A DNA stretch of 38,142 bases from a virus, in the IMG/VR virus record IMGVR_UViG_3300050011_000059, positions 1 to 38,142 of that record; one strand, written 5' to 3'. Below, one piece after another: positions 6,724 through 16,004 of this stretch. Position 1 is the first letter of the stretch. Each line of letters begins with the position of its first letter. Position numbers and translations under genes: made by a program. Below the pieces are notes generated by a model that worked only from the letters and a program-made list of their open reading frames with translations, made no database searches and was not told where the DNA came from.

Positions 6724-6921
6724 ATGGTGCTCATTCCTACGCGGTGGCTGAAGCTGATCTTCTGGCCGCTATGGCCGGTCGCGCTGGTCTACTGGCTGCG
6801 GGCCTCACGACGCGGCACGGAGCCGGACTGGGGAATCTTTGACTTCTGGGTCGGTCGTGCTTGGTGGGCCATGATTGGAATCGCTGTGATGGTTGGCGCG
6901 ATCTCAGCCGTAGTGCGCTAA
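6724..6921 (+). CDS. Plus-strand small membrane protein 2 (moron)
   Basis: 65 aa, starting directly at TAG|ATG of the preceding gene, so translation is probably by re-initiation. Two Trp-rich hydrophobic segments: ~8-25 (WLKLIFWPLWPVALVYWL) and ~45-63 (WWAMIGIAVMVGAISAVV), joined by a charged loop (RASRRGTEPDWGIFDF). Its TAA overlaps the TAG of the converging 1160-aa ejection-protein gene. Together with the preceding gene it probably forms a two-component membrane system. Function unknown. Confidence 0.55.
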   Translation: MVLIPTRWLKLIFWPLWPVALVYWLRASRRGTEPDWGIFDFWVGRAWWAMIGIAVMVGAISAVVR

Positions 6922-9900
6922 GGAACGACCTTCCAAGCAGTGCCAGTCGATCCAGTGCCGGCGGGATTGCTCTGCACCACGCTCCATTTACCGCCTGACG
7001 CTGACGCACCAGTCTTCGGGATGCTGTAGGTATTACTCGCCTGTGACGCTGGCGTGGCCCCGTACGCCGGCGCCGCGCTAGAGCCCTGCTCCTTCTCAAA
7101 GCTGTAGAACGGGTTCAAGATCCGATCAGCAACGCTCGTCTGGCCCTTCCCTGACTCCGGCTGTGGATTCACGATCGTGCTCGTCCCATACGCGGGCTTG
7201 CCGCCTTCCTCCGCCAGCCGCCCGTAACGCAGGAGCGGCAGGAACGACTCGAGCAGGTTCTCCGTTGCGGCGGCAGCCGCCGGGCCGCTCTGTGCCTTCA
7301 CGTCGCCGTGCGGGCCTTTCAGTGCGCCCTCACCGAACGAGTTGACGCCAGCAAGGTTGTACAACGATCCCTGTGCCTCGGGGAGCAGCGCGCCGAGCAT
7401 CTGCTGACCACCCAACGCCGCGGTCGTTGACGGATGCGTTGACGGTGGCGTGAAAATCCCGAACGGGCTGATACGCCCCAACTCCTGCATCGCATACGCG
7501 TTCAATGGCGCCTGCTTGCCGTCAGCGACATCCTGATTGACCGTCTGCCGCAGCGACGACAGCAACGCCGAGGCAACCGGATGGTGCGCCGGCAGATTCC
7601 ACAACACATACTTCGCGGCGTTCAGGTACCACGGCAAAAACGGCGCGTAGGACTGGATGGCAGCGCGGACCTTGGGGCTGAACTTGTTGTACTTGCCGAA
7701 CGTCTCATCAATCTGCCGGCCGAACTTCGCAACCAGCGTCGGGTCGGACTTCAACTTCGACGCAAGCTGATCCAACGTCTTGCCCTGCAGCACGACAGCG
7801 TCACGCCACGAGTGGCCGAACTCTTGGGCCTGCTGATGCGCAATCTTCCCCAAGCCCATCAACCTGGCGTTGTGCTCAAGGCTGTACATCGTGTGACCGA
7901 CCAGGTTCGCATACCGGTTGTGCGCCGCGATCAATAGCCGGGTTGGCGGGAACGCGTGCGCGCCGGCGGACAGCATCCCGGGGTTGGGGTTATGGACAGC
8001 GAGGGGGTCCTTGCTGTTGTAGAACGTCGCGTTGACCATTTCCATCAGCGACGCGCGACCCTCCTCAGTTCCCTGGAGCCGCTTCATCAATGCGCGGCCA
8101 TCCCGGAGATACCGGGGGTCGAGCGCACCGCCGATCAACGCTCGCAGCCCAGCTTCTGAGCCGATCTGCGTCATCCAGTGCGTGCTGTACGGCAGCACCG
8201 TACGACGGAATTGCTGCGTGACCTTCCCGATCCCCTTCATCGTCGAGTCCGCCTTGGCGAACTGATCGCCGAACCGCTTCGCTGCCACGCTCGGGATTAG
8301 CGTCACGTTCCGGGCTGTTGAGTGCTGGGCATCCTCGATGGCATGAGACATCGCCTGAAGTTCGATCGACGAGACATGATTTAGCTCCATCGGATGCTGC
8401 AAGTTCTTGACAAGCCCGAGCACATGCGCCGGCGCTGTTGAGATCGGCGTGAGCTCGGTCGCGTTCGGGATCGGATTCCCGTGATCGTCCACCAGCGCCG
8501 AACGAGCGAACTTATTTGCCTCGCTCGCGGTGAACAGGCCCTGACGAATCTGCCCGGCCTCCTGCTTCGCCGATTCGATGGTGCGCTTCCCGGCCTTCGC
8601 GTCAGCGAACACCTTCCGGACCATGTCCGCGCGCATCTCAGGCGGCATCTTGATCCCAAGCCGGTTGACCACCCGATCATGCAAGCTTGCCTTCGTGACC
8701 GCCTCAGCACGACTCGCGACCTGTCCCGCGAGGCCTTCGAAGGTGTGATCGTACGCGCCGGTCTGGAACGCCCGTCCCGTCATGTGCGTGTTCCCCAGCG
8801 AACCGCGCGCCAACTTGTACGTACTGTAGAACCGCGCGGGGCTGACCTTCCCCGGGAAATGCCCGACGTACGCAGGGTCGGGAGTACCGCTGGCCTTGGA
8901 GTGCGCGAGGATCTGTTCCGTGGTCAGCGTAGACCCGTCGGGGTTGGTGAACCGCTGGTCGACGTGGTCGAACTTGGCGCCCATGTGCGTCATCGCGTAC
9001 GGCAACACCGCGCGTCTCGCGGCCTGCGCCGGGTCCAACAACGCATGATTGACCAAGTAGGCGTCCTGAGCTTTGATCGCCGGACGAATCTCAGCAGCGG
9101 CCTTGAACGCCTCCGGCAGCTTATCCGGATGCTGCAACGCTGTTGAGAGATCCTTGACCTGCTTGCGGTTCCAGATCTCATGGACGGTCCGTTGACCAGT
9201 CTGCGCGACCTTCAGACGGTTGATCTCGTTCGTGATGTCCCCTACCGCCGTCTCCGGCGACCGAACGACGCCCTGCAAGATGTGCGAGACGACGCCCTTG
9301 ACTTCCTTCGGCGGCGCAGCCTTACGGACAGCGTCGAGCGCTTGGCCGCGTTCCTCACGGCCGGCCATCTGTCGGACAGCGGTCATCTCGTCAGCAACCC
9401 GGTTCAGTTTCGCTTCATGCCCGATGTTGAACGCCTGACGCATCACCGGCGGCACGAACTTCGGCGCCGGCTGCGCGACATTGGGGTTGCGGCCACGAGC
9501 CTTCATGTAGTTCTCGCGGCTGACCTGCATCGCCTTAGTGATCACATCCGGGCTGTAAGAACGAGCCTCCGTGATCGGAGAAGGCTCGTTCGCGATCGTC
9601 CCGACATGCAACGGTGCTCGAGCCGTGCTGGCAGCAACCTGCGCCGCGTCCCCGGCCAGACCAGAACGGGCAACCGCTCCAATTCCGCGACCGATGATCG
9701 CCTTCGGGCCCGCGAGCATCAGTAGCGAGTTCAGCGGGTGGGCCATAAATGTCTGGCCGGGATGCTCGGCAAGCTGCACGTACGGGTCCACGAGCGCATG
9801 GAACGCGTTGCCCTCATGGCCGGTGACGATGTCCTTTCCGATCCCGTACAGACCCTCGACCGTCCCGCCGGGCAGGTTCCACGCATCGTTCGCAGTGTTC

Positions 9901-10400
9901 TGCAACACCTTGAAAATGCCCTTCGCGGGTCCGGATGATGCTGCGCCGATCGCCGCGTCAGCAAGAGGCTGCGCCACGCCTGGCGTGATCGCCGCCAACC
10001 TCGAACTCCCAGAAGGACCCGAGCTGATCCGCTGCACATAGTTCAGGATCAGCTTGCCCTCGGGCGTCTGATTCTTGAGCGCGCCCTGCACGATCGCCTT
10101 CTGCTGAGCCGGGGCCTGATGCTGGAATACATTCAGCACAGCCTTCTGATAGCCCGGCGTCTGCTCGTAGGCCTTCGGAACCGGGGCTTGAGCGATCGCT
10201 GTCCCGCGCGGGTTGTTTCCCGTCGCGAGGGTCTGAGCGGCCTTGTCATTGACCGTCGGCCTGGGAGCCGGAGCGATCGCGACGCCGCGGGGGTTCGCGC
10301 CCGTCGCCACGTTCGCCGGCGCGCCTCTCGGTATCGCCGCTGGGGACGGACCCTTCGGCGGGGGTGCCGGCGCAGGCCCGCGTGAACCCATGAAGGGCAT
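6918..10400 (-). CDS. Large internal virion (ejection) protein
   Basis: 1160 aa, the largest gene here. The N-terminal ~80 residues are Pro/Ala-rich with two NPRG-x-AIA repeats. The middle is long helical sequence, with a hydrophobic stretch (HPLNSLLMLAGPKAIIGRGIGAVA) near 220-245. Residues ~905-950 include SYAPFLPWYLNAAKYVLWNLP, a Trp/Tyr-rich segment able to enter membranes. Size, composition and position (third of three such genes after the connector genes) match the ejected internal proteins of podoviruses such as T7 gp16, which help DNA cross the cell envelope. No peptidase or lytic motif was recognised. The ATG immediately follows the previous TAA, with GGAGG 4 nt before it. Confidence 0.65.
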   Translation of the reverse strand: MPFMGSRGPAPAPPPKGPSPAAIPRGAPANVATGANPRGVAIAPAPRPTVNDKAAQTLATGNNPRGTAIAQAPVPKAYEQTPGYQKAVLNVFQHQAPAQQKAIVQGALKNQTPEGKLILNYVQRISSGPSGSSRLAAITPGVAQPLADAAIGAASSGPAKGIFKVLQNTANDAWNLPGGTVEGLYGIGKDIVTGHEGNAFHALVDPYVQLAEHPGQTFMAHPLNSLLMLAGPKAIIGRGIGAVARSGLAGDAAQVAASTARAPLHVGTIANEPSPITEARSYSPDVITKAMQVSRENYMKARGRNPNVAQPAPKFVPPVMRQAFNIGHEAKLNRVADEMTAVRQMAGREERGQALDAVRKAAPPKEVKGVVSHILQGVVRSPETAVGDITNEINRLKVAQTGQRTVHEIWNRKQVKDLSTALQHPDKLPEAFKAAAEIRPAIKAQDAYLVNHALLDPAQAARRAVLPYAMTHMGAKFDHVDQRFTNPDGSTLTTEQILAHSKASGTPDPAYVGHFPGKVSPARFYSTYKLARGSLGNTHMTGRAFQTGAYDHTFEGLAGQVASRAEAVTKASLHDRVVNRLGIKMPPEMRADMVRKVFADAKAGKRTIESAKQEAGQIRQGLFTASEANKFARSALVDDHGNPIPNATELTPISTAPAHVLGLVKNLQHPMELNHVSSIELQAMSHAIEDAQHSTARNVTLIPSVAAKRFGDQFAKADSTMKGIGKVTQQFRRTVLPYSTHWMTQIGSEAGLRALIGGALDPRYLRDGRALMKRLQGTEEGRASLMEMVNATFYNSKDPLAVHNPNPGMLSAGAHAFPPTRLLIAAHNRYANLVGHTMYSLEHNARLMGLGKIAHQQAQEFGHSWRDAVVLQGKTLDQLASKLKSDPTLVAKFGRQIDETFGKYNKFSPKVRAAIQSYAPFLPWYLNAAKYVLWNLPAHHPVASALLSSLRQTVNQDVADGKQAPLNAYAMQELGRISPFGIFTPPSTHPSTTAALGGQQMLGALLPEAQGSLYNLAGVNSFGEGALKGPHGDVKAQSGPAAAAATENLLESFLPLLRYGRLAEEGGKPAYGTSTIVNPQPESGKGQTSVADRILNPFYSFEKEQGSSAAPAYGATPASQASNTYSIPKTGASASGGKWSVVQSNPAGTGSTGTAWKVVP

Positions 10401-11927
10401 TTACCCTCCCGGGATCTGCGCGTTAGCGGCCGATGTGGGCGCCGCGGAGTTGTACTGCGGCGCCGAATAGTTCGTGGCTGGCTTTGCGCGTGCGTAGCGA
10501 GTGGGATTCTTGATACCCAGCGCCGCGAGAAACGCAAGATCTCCCGACGTTAGACCACTCCCGCCCGAACGCGCGTTGAACGCCGCGTTTAGAACCTGCG
10601 TGCCAAGCCGGTTCGGGAAATACGTACGATAGGTCGCCGTTCCGCTGGCAGAAGTGCCGGTCTGTATGCGACCGCCGTTCTGGATGATGTGGTACGCCTG
10701 CGTGGGCGGCAGACCATGATTGATGAGGTTCTCGATCTCGCCTGTCACATAATCAATGTGGGAGAAAACAGCGTTCGCCTGCGCGCCCGTCGCAACCTTG
10801 CCCGTCTTCGCGGCACGCGCCATCTGCGACACCAGGATGCGGGTCGAGTTGTTCGCTGCATTGTTCGCCGCGCTGGTGTTGGTGGAACGCAGGTTATTGA
10901 GGTTCGACTGGGCGATGGCGGCTGCCCTATTGGTCTGAGTCGCTTGATCGTTCTGCGCGACGGTCTGCGCCGAGTAGACCTTCGTGTTCGCGTTCTTCGA
11001 GTTCGTGTTCGCGTTCTGAGCGCCAGTAGCCGCAGTCGTCGCTTTGATCCCTAAGCCGCCCTCAGCGATCTGGTTCGCGATCTCCTGCTGACGCAGCTTG
11101 CCCAAGTCTGTTGCCGTCAACGCGCCAGTCTGAGCCTGCTCAGCTGCGATCTTCGATACCAACGGCTCGTTCTTCACCGTTCCGGACTGCGCGATGGCCT
11201 TGAGCGCTTCCTGGCCCTGGAGTCCGTACGTCCCCAACTGGGATGCTGCCATCTGCTGGTTGTTCGCGCCCTGTACCGCACCGAACCCCTGATACGTCCC
11301 AGCCTGCTGAGCAGCCAACCCCTGCTGCCTCGCGATCGAAGCCGCCAAGTCCGACGTTGCGGCGTTCGCGAGGCCACCATCGCCCTGCGGCGCGTACTTC
11401 ATCAAGCTCGAGAGCGCGCCCTGACCAATCCCCTGAAGCTGACTCTGAGTGCTCGAGCCGATCCCAGACAGCGTCGAGTTCAAACCCGACGCGATATTGC
11501 CCGAGTCAGTCACGCCCTGCTGCACCGCCGGCATCAGCTGGTTGTAGAACCCGCCGGTCTGGTTGATCGTGCCCTTCGTCTGGGCGTTGTTCGCAGCGAT
11601 CTGCTGCTGAAGCTCAGTGATCGGCCCTTTGGTCTGCGCGTTCGCGAGTCCCTGCGCAGCCGACAACAACGACGCTCCAGACAGAGTCGCGTTGGGGTTC
11701 AGCAACGGACTCAGCGACGGAGCAGCAGTCTTCGCGGGCTTGGGCGCTGGGACGGTACGAGTGTGCGCCTTGACCGTAATCGTCGTCGGCTTGGCTGCCT
11801 TCGGCTTCCCACCAGCAGGAGCCGACTTGGGAGCCGCAGGCCGCGGACCGTACGCCGGCGCAGCCGGTGCCTTCGGCGCGAACGCAGGGGAAGGCACCCC
11901 CGGGAATCCCACACCAGGAGCGGCCAT
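10401..11927 (-). CDS. Internal virion protein, Gln/Ala/Asn-rich
   Basis: 508 aa. The first ~85 residues are Pro/Ala/Lys-rich and disordered-looking. The rest is helical and rich in Q, A, N and S (LQQQIAANNAQTKGTINQ, TNSKNANTKVYSAQTVAQ), like ejection proteins such as T7 gp14/gp15 or P22 gp7/gp20. A more folded part near 370-470 carries FSHIDYVTGEIENLINHGLPP and NPTRYA. Its start overlaps the previous stop by 1 nt (TAATG), so it is co-translated with the 264-aa protein and the 1160-aa protein. Functional assignment rests on size, order and composition. Confidence 0.55.
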   Translation of the reverse strand: MAAPGVGFPGVPSPAFAPKAPAAPAYGPRPAAPKSAPAGGKPKAAKPTTITVKAHTRTVPAPKPAKTAAPSLSPLLNPNATLSGASLLSAAQGLANAQTKGPITELQQQIAANNAQTKGTINQTGGFYNQLMPAVQQGVTDSGNIASGLNSTLSGIGSSTQSQLQGIGQGALSSLMKYAPQGDGGLANAATSDLAASIARQQGLAAQQAGTYQGFGAVQGANNQQMAASQLGTYGLQGQEALKAIAQSGTVKNEPLVSKIAAEQAQTGALTATDLGKLRQQEIANQIAEGGLGIKATTAATGAQNANTNSKNANTKVYSAQTVAQNDQATQTNRAAAIAQSNLNNLRSTNTSAANNAANNSTRILVSQMARAAKTGKVATGAQANAVFSHIDYVTGEIENLINHGLPPTQAYHIIQNGGRIQTGTSASGTATYRTYFPNRLGTQVLNAAFNARSGGSGLTSGDLAFLAALGIKNPTRYARAKPATNYSAPQYNSAAPTSAANAQIPGG

Positions 11928-12721
11928 TATTTCGCCTTCGCCGAGGTCTGCGTAAACATCGCCGTTCCCTTCTTCTGAACCGGAACCGCCTTCGTCAAAG
12001 CCTTCGCCACCGCAGCCCTCGCAGCCGCCACAACCGGCGTTATCGGCGCCGGAGCCAAGGCCTGTCCAGTCGCCGGGTTCGCAGCAGCGAGTTTCGTAGC
12101 CCTGGCTACCGCGTCGTCATACTGCCCCAGCTGGTAGGTCCCCAAGCCTTGCTGCAACCCGGCGATCGAACTGTTGATCGCCGCCTGCTTCTGAGAGTTC
12201 GCCGTCGTATCGGCAGCCTGCTTGGTCAGATACGTGTTGTTCAGGTTTCCGAGGTTCTGGTCATACACGCTCGAGTACAGAGCGCCAGTGTTGTTCGCGC
12301 CCTGCTCGAGCTTGAGCTGGTCGCGGGGCTGCTGGTACGCGAGAGCCGCCAACGCGCTCTGTAGCGCCGTCGTGTCATTCTGGCCCGTTGCGGTCAGCGT
12401 GTTGATCTGACCGCCGACCTTGAGCTGGTTGGCTGCGAGATTGCCGAAGTACGTTGAGTCCAATGGGGACGCGGGCGCGGTACCACCACCCGTCGGAGCC
12501 GGCGCAGCTTGCGCCGGTGCGCCACCCGGCGATACCGGAAGCTGCGCAGCCACCCCGGGACTAGCCCGAGGGACCGACGGCTTCAACGTCGGGGCCTGCC
12601 CGAACGTGATCCCGGCGTTCCCCTTCGGAATCCCAGCCGCCTTCGGGACCGTCGGCGCTTTGATCGACGTGAAAGTCCCGGTGCCCGGCTTAGCGGACGG
12701 AGCGGCGAACGAGATAGGCAT
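11927..12721 (-). CDS. Internal virion protein, N-terminal Pro/Ala-rich
   Basis: 264 aa. Residues 1-85 are Pro/Gly/Ala-rich. From ~88 a helical part begins (DSTYFGNLAANQLKVGGQINTLTATGQNDTTAL, quoted in parts) with QQPRDQLKLEQGANNTGALYSSVYDQN. The 'L..L..Q...TGALYSS' layout recurs in podovirus internal proteins. The tail is Ala/Lys-rich. It precedes the two larger ejection-type proteins in the same operon. Probably part of the ejected inner core. Confidence 0.5.
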   Translation of the reverse strand: MPISFAAPSAKPGTGTFTSIKAPTVPKAAGIPKGNAGITFGQAPTLKPSVPRASPGVAAQLPVSPGGAPAQAAPAPTGGGTAPASPLDSTYFGNLAANQLKVGGQINTLTATGQNDTTALQSALAALAYQQPRDQLKLEQGANNTGALYSSVYDQNLGNLNNTYLTKQAADTTANSQKQAAINSSIAGLQQGLGTYQLGQYDDAVARATKLAAANPATGQALAPAPITPVVAAARAAVAKALTKAVPVQKKGTAMFTQTSAKAK

Positions 12722-12735
12722 TCAGTTCCCGCCTT

Positions 12736-13119
12736 TCATCCGATCGCGATCCAGTTGAAACTGTAGTTATTCGTCCCGGCAGCGAAGTTACCGAACGGCC
12801 GGAACGCGGTACACGTAATCGTTCCCGGCGTCCCGCTGTTCGCGAAGCTACCGATAAACCAGTCGCCGCCTGTCGTCGCGCCGGAGATCGGTAGGAACGC
12901 ACTGACGGTCCGGCCAAGCCCAGTGACGACAGTCAGGCCAATCGCGTTCGTCGCCGAACCATTGAAACTCTGACTACCGACCGCTAGCGCAAGCTTGCCC
13001 GAGACCACGAGCTGCAAGACAGTCTCAGCGGTCAGGTTGAGAACATCCAGCGTCTGCAACTGCTCAAAGTCGAGCGTCGCGTCCTCGAAGTCGATGATCG
13101 GCAACGCCCGGAATTGCAC
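12736..13119 (-). CDS. Small structural protein (fibre/tail type)
   Basis: 127 aa beginning MQFRALPIIDFEDATLDF. A beta-rich body follows with GSQSFNGSATNAIGLTVVTGL, GDWFIGSF and a terminal NYSFNWIAIG strand, as seen in small tail or head fibres. GTG start 3 nt after the previous TAG, with no clear ribosome site, suggests translational coupling. No family recognised. Confidence 0.55.
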   Translation of the reverse strand: MQFRALPIIDFEDATLDFEQLQTLDVLNLTAETVLQLVVSGKLALAVGSQSFNGSATNAIGLTVVTGLGRTVSAFLPISGATTGGDWFIGSFANSGTPGTITCTAFRPFGNFAAGTNNYSFNWIAIG

Positions 13120-13121
13120 GT

Positions 13122-13613
13122 CTAACTCAGCGGGTAGAACGTGTTGTCAAAGCTAACCACGCCGGCTGCGGCGAGGGGGAAGTTTAGGGTAGCGGTCGTC
13201 GCAGCAGGGGCGATGCCGATGGACATATCCATCCAGACGCTCGCCTGGTCAGCCGTGCAAGTGGGGTTCACCTGGTAGGCAGGCGCGGGCAGCCCGGTGA
13301 CAATAGGGCCGTTGGTGGCAATAGTGGAGCCGGAGACGTTCTCCCACTGCCCACGCATGTAGCAACGGTCACCCTCCACGCGATAGGCGACCCCAGGGCC
13401 ACCGGAGGAGCCGTAGCCGGTGCCGGCTCCCGCCCCGATCCACGCGCCGGCCGCTATCTGAGAGAACTTGATCCCAGCCGTTGAGCTGAGATTATTGGTG
13501 TCGAGCGCCCCGTTGATCACGTTCTGAAGGATCGTGAAAGCGTTCTGGATCTTCACGTCCTCGGTCGTGTCGGGCTGGCCAATCACTGGCTGGACGATGC
13601 TGATTATTCCCAT
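13122..13613 (-). CDS. Putative tail fibre / minor tail protein
   Basis: 163 aa. The N-terminus (QPDTTEDVKIQNAFTILQ... then ALDTNNLSSTAGIKFSQIA) is the trimeric-helix type segment frequently seen at the start of phage tail-fibre-like proteins, where an N-terminal bundle is followed by AGI..SQ. The body is beta-rich with YRVEGDRCYMRGQWENVSG and TGLPAPAY, resembling C-terminal tip domains. It starts 1 nt inside the stop of the propeller gene. Likely a virion appendage; receptor unknown. Confidence 0.55.
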   Translation of the reverse strand: MGIISIVQPVIGQPDTTEDVKIQNAFTILQNVINGALDTNNLSSTAGIKFSQIAAGAWIGAGAGTGYGSSGGPGVAYRVEGDRCYMRGQWENVSGSTIATNGPIVTGLPAPAYQVNPTCTADQASVWMDMSIGIAPAATTATLNFPLAAAGVVSFDNTFYPLS

Positions 13614-15145
13614 TAGGTTGTCACCAGATCCTTACGGTCATGCAGAATCATGAGATAGGAAGCCACGTTGTCGGCCGTGGTCGACGTTGCTGAGAACACC
13701 ATCGAAAACGCGTTAGCAACCCCAAGCGAATACACGCGAGCTCGATGGATCGAACTCGCGCCACCAAACGGCTGCGGACCACCGAACGGCTGCGAACCAC
13801 CAAAGTTCGTGCCCGCGAGACTGGCAAGCATATTCGGGCTGATGAGCGTTTCGACAGCCGCGAAATCCTTCGCGAGCGAGAAGTCAACCGTCCCCGACCC
13901 GTCGATACGCACCTGCTTCAGTCGCTTGCGATAGTACTGCGTCGGGAACAAACGGCGGCGAAAGTAGCTCGGGGACTGCCACGGACCACGCCAATACCAC
14001 GTGAACGGCGTGCCGTTATCAACCGTAACGCCCTTCACGAAACACTGGTCAACGATCGCGGCGGTTGTCTTCGCTGAGAAGATCCCCGCGGTCGGTCCCG
14101 TCGGATGCCAGATCGCGAACTGGTTCGACCCGAACGAATGTCGCCACCAGCTGTTGAGCGACTCGTCCCAGTCCAGGACCGTGTCGTTCGGCGCCGACCC
14201 GGCGCCAGCGACACTCAAATAGTAGTGGCCGTTGAAATAGACCGCAGACGCTTTGGAACGCTGCCCATCGACTGCATCGAGCGTTGGCTGGATAACGTCG
14301 CTGATCGACGTGATCTTCGTCCCGTTCGTGACATACACGCCACGATCCTCCGAAACGAAATACGTGCCCTCGGCACCGGACGCGACGGAACGGTGCGCGA
14401 CACACCCGATCGAAGTCGAAACGCGGCGGGTGGCTGCGGTCGCGACGTTCGTGATCAGCCACATCTTCCGTGGCTTGAACACCAGGATATAGGCTCCCAG
14501 CACACCGATCGCGGTGATGGCCTCGCCGTCGTCCGGGTCGAAATCCTCAAACCCCGAGCCCGTCAACGACGCCGGGTCCCAGTTCGTCGGATCAGCAATC
14601 GCCGACCAGAACACTCGGGAAGGCGTAGCCGTCACGCCGGACACGAACACCTGATTGTTGGCGTAGATGCAGTACTTGCCGTTCGGGACCGCGACGCCAC
14701 CAGACGCACTTGTCCACGCCACCGTCGCGGTGCCTGCCGTCGCGCCGGACCATTGCTGCGGCGTATCAGTCCCATTCATCCCGAAGACGGGGCCTTGGCT
14801 CGAGACGACTGGCGCGGACACGAACTCCCACCGCAGATTGCTCGTCAAGCCCGTCTTGATCGACGCGACCGCGCCGGCAGTCGTGACGCTGACGAGCGTC
14901 GTACCGGTCGCTCCCACGAGAGCGTTCGTGGGAGTTGCCTCCGACGCAAACACAGAAGTGAGTGCTGTTGCCGGGGATGCGAACGTGACGAGACCGTTGC
15001 GTTTCGTGATCGCGCCAGCAACCGAACCATTGATGTTCGATAGGTCACGACTTGGCAACGGTCCCAACCCCAGATCAAGCAGATACGGAGAGGCCTTGGT
15101 ATCCAAGCCTAATCCGAAGTTCGTGTAGTAGAGAGGGACGCCCAC
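13613..15145 (-). CDS. Tail hub / DNA stabilisation beta-propeller (P22 gp10-like)
   Basis: 510 aa. Repeated short strands of the type 'L..V...TS.W' and segments such as YCIYANNQVFVSGVTATPSR, WSAIADPTNWDP, FEDFDPDDGEAITAIG, ILVFKPRKMWLIT and SVASGAEGTYFVSEDRGVY are typical of the podovirus tail hub/stabilisation protein that plugs the connector below the adaptor. Length agrees with that group (~470-520 aa). The C-terminal ~120 residues include a GGxQPFGG repeat. GTG start 3 nt after the stop of the adaptor gene, keeping the gp4-gp10 order of P22-like tails. Confidence 0.65.
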   Translation of the reverse strand: MGVPLYYTNFGLGLDTKASPYLLDLGLGPLPSRDLSNINGSVAGAITKRNGLVTFASPATALTSVFASEATPTNALVGATGTTLVSVTTAGAVASIKTGLTSNLRWEFVSAPVVSSQGPVFGMNGTDTPQQWSGATAGTATVAWTSASGGVAVPNGKYCIYANNQVFVSGVTATPSRVFWSAIADPTNWDPASLTGSGFEDFDPDDGEAITAIGVLGAYILVFKPRKMWLITNVATAATRRVSTSIGCVAHRSVASGAEGTYFVSEDRGVYVTNGTKITSISDVIQPTLDAVDGQRSKASAVYFNGHYYLSVAGAGSAPNDTVLDWDESLNSWWRHSFGSNQFAIWHPTGPTAGIFSAKTTAAIVDQCFVKGVTVDNGTPFTWYWRGPWQSPSYFRRRLFPTQYYRKRLKQVRIDGSGTVDFSLAKDFAAVETLISPNMLASLAGTNFGGSQPFGGPQPFGGASSIHRARVYSLGVANAFSMVFSATSTTADNVASYLMILHDRKDLVTT

Positions 15146-15148
15146 GAG

Positions 15149-15811
15149 CTAGAAACCCCAGTCCGTGCCGAAAACCGACCAGCCCCGGTTACCGAGCGCG
15201 GGAGTACCGGTCCACATGTCGGCCGCCTGGGTGTTGACATCATCGTCGGGGAACTTCATGTCAGCGGCGAACTCCGCGAGCCACCTGTCATACCTCGCCT
15301 GCCACTGCTGAGCTGTCGTTGGGTCGTCGTCCGCTGAATAGCACTCCGCGACCGCCCAGTAGACGAGCATGCTGTGATAGTCGGGAGGGATCGTCGGCAC
15401 GTCCGTATCGGCCGTCAACGCGAGCGGCATTTTCCAGTACCGGATCTCGAGGGGGTAGATGTTGTCCGGTGCGGGCCACAAGTGGAGGTTCGCGCCGTCC
15501 ATCGCGTAGTACGCCGGCGCTCCGGTCGTGTTGTAGGACTGGTCGATCTGCCGCAGGCCGCACGCGACCATCTCGACATCCCGGCCGGTGTCGTGCAACG
15601 ATCGGACCTTGACGAAGTTCGCTGGCAGCGGGTACAGCGACGTGCCGGTGATCGTGGGAAAATCATCGGTTGACTCGTCGATGTAGTAGTTGACGCGCCG
15701 GACGACGTTCAAGTAACCATTGTTGATGAACTGGTTCACGCGCGTCTGGGTGTAAAGGCCCGGGTCGAAGCCGCAGGCGTACACCTCGTTACGAATGTCA
15801 ATTAGCTGCAC
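15149..15811 (-). CDS. Head-tail adaptor (P22 gp4-like)
   Basis: 220 aa. N-terminal helices (QLIDIRNEVYACGF.., TRVNQFINNGYLNVVRRVNYY) are followed by FPTITGTSLYPLPANFVKV, then LHLWPAPDNIYPLEIRYWKMP and DYHSMLVYWAVAECYSADDD. This helix-strand-helix order with the 'Y.LP..F..V' and 'YH..LVYWA..' motifs is that of phage adaptor proteins binding below the portal. GTG start at 15811 overlaps the previous gene by 14 nt. Directly precedes the propeller-type hub gene. Confidence 0.7.
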   Translation of the reverse strand: MQLIDIRNEVYACGFDPGLYTQTRVNQFINNGYLNVVRRVNYYIDESTDDFPTITGTSLYPLPANFVKVRSLHDTGRDVEMVACGLRQIDQSYNTTGAPAYYAMDGANLHLWPAPDNIYPLEIRYWKMPLALTADTDVPTIPPDYHSMLVYWAVAECYSADDDPTTAQQWQARYDRWLAEFAADMKFPDDDVNTQAADMWTGTPALGNRGWSVFGTDWGF

Positions 15812-16004
15812 GGCGGCCCTCCTTCATCTTCGCTCGGCGTGACGCCCGTAGCGCACGGTTCAAGGCTGTCCGGCTGAGATCCTTCGCTCTGTACCTCACG
15901 CCCGTGCGCGGGATCAGCCGACCGCAGCTGATACAACCCAATGCCGGGACGAGCGCCGAGTCGTCCGGGACCATCGGCGACCCGCAGCTATTGCACGCCG
16001 TCAC
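15798..16004 (-). CDS. 68-aa double zinc-knuckle protein
   Basis: Starts GTG at 16004 in a GTGA overlap. CNSCGSPM near the start and CISCGRLI at ~24-31 form two CxxC pairs, as in zinc ribbons. The second half is very basic (RYRAKDLSRTALNRALRASRRAKMKEGRR), which suggests nucleic-acid binding. It sits among connector genes, an odd place for such a protein. Function unknown. Confidence 0.55.
   Translation of the reverse strand: MTACNSCGSPMVPDDSALVPALGCISCGRLIPRTGVRYRAKDLSRTALNRALRASRRAKMKEGRRAAN

Noticed and set aside
14105-15043. 312-codon plus-strand frame
   Set aside because: Antisense shadow of the hub/propeller gene, Arg-rich, with no ribosome site or family resemblance.
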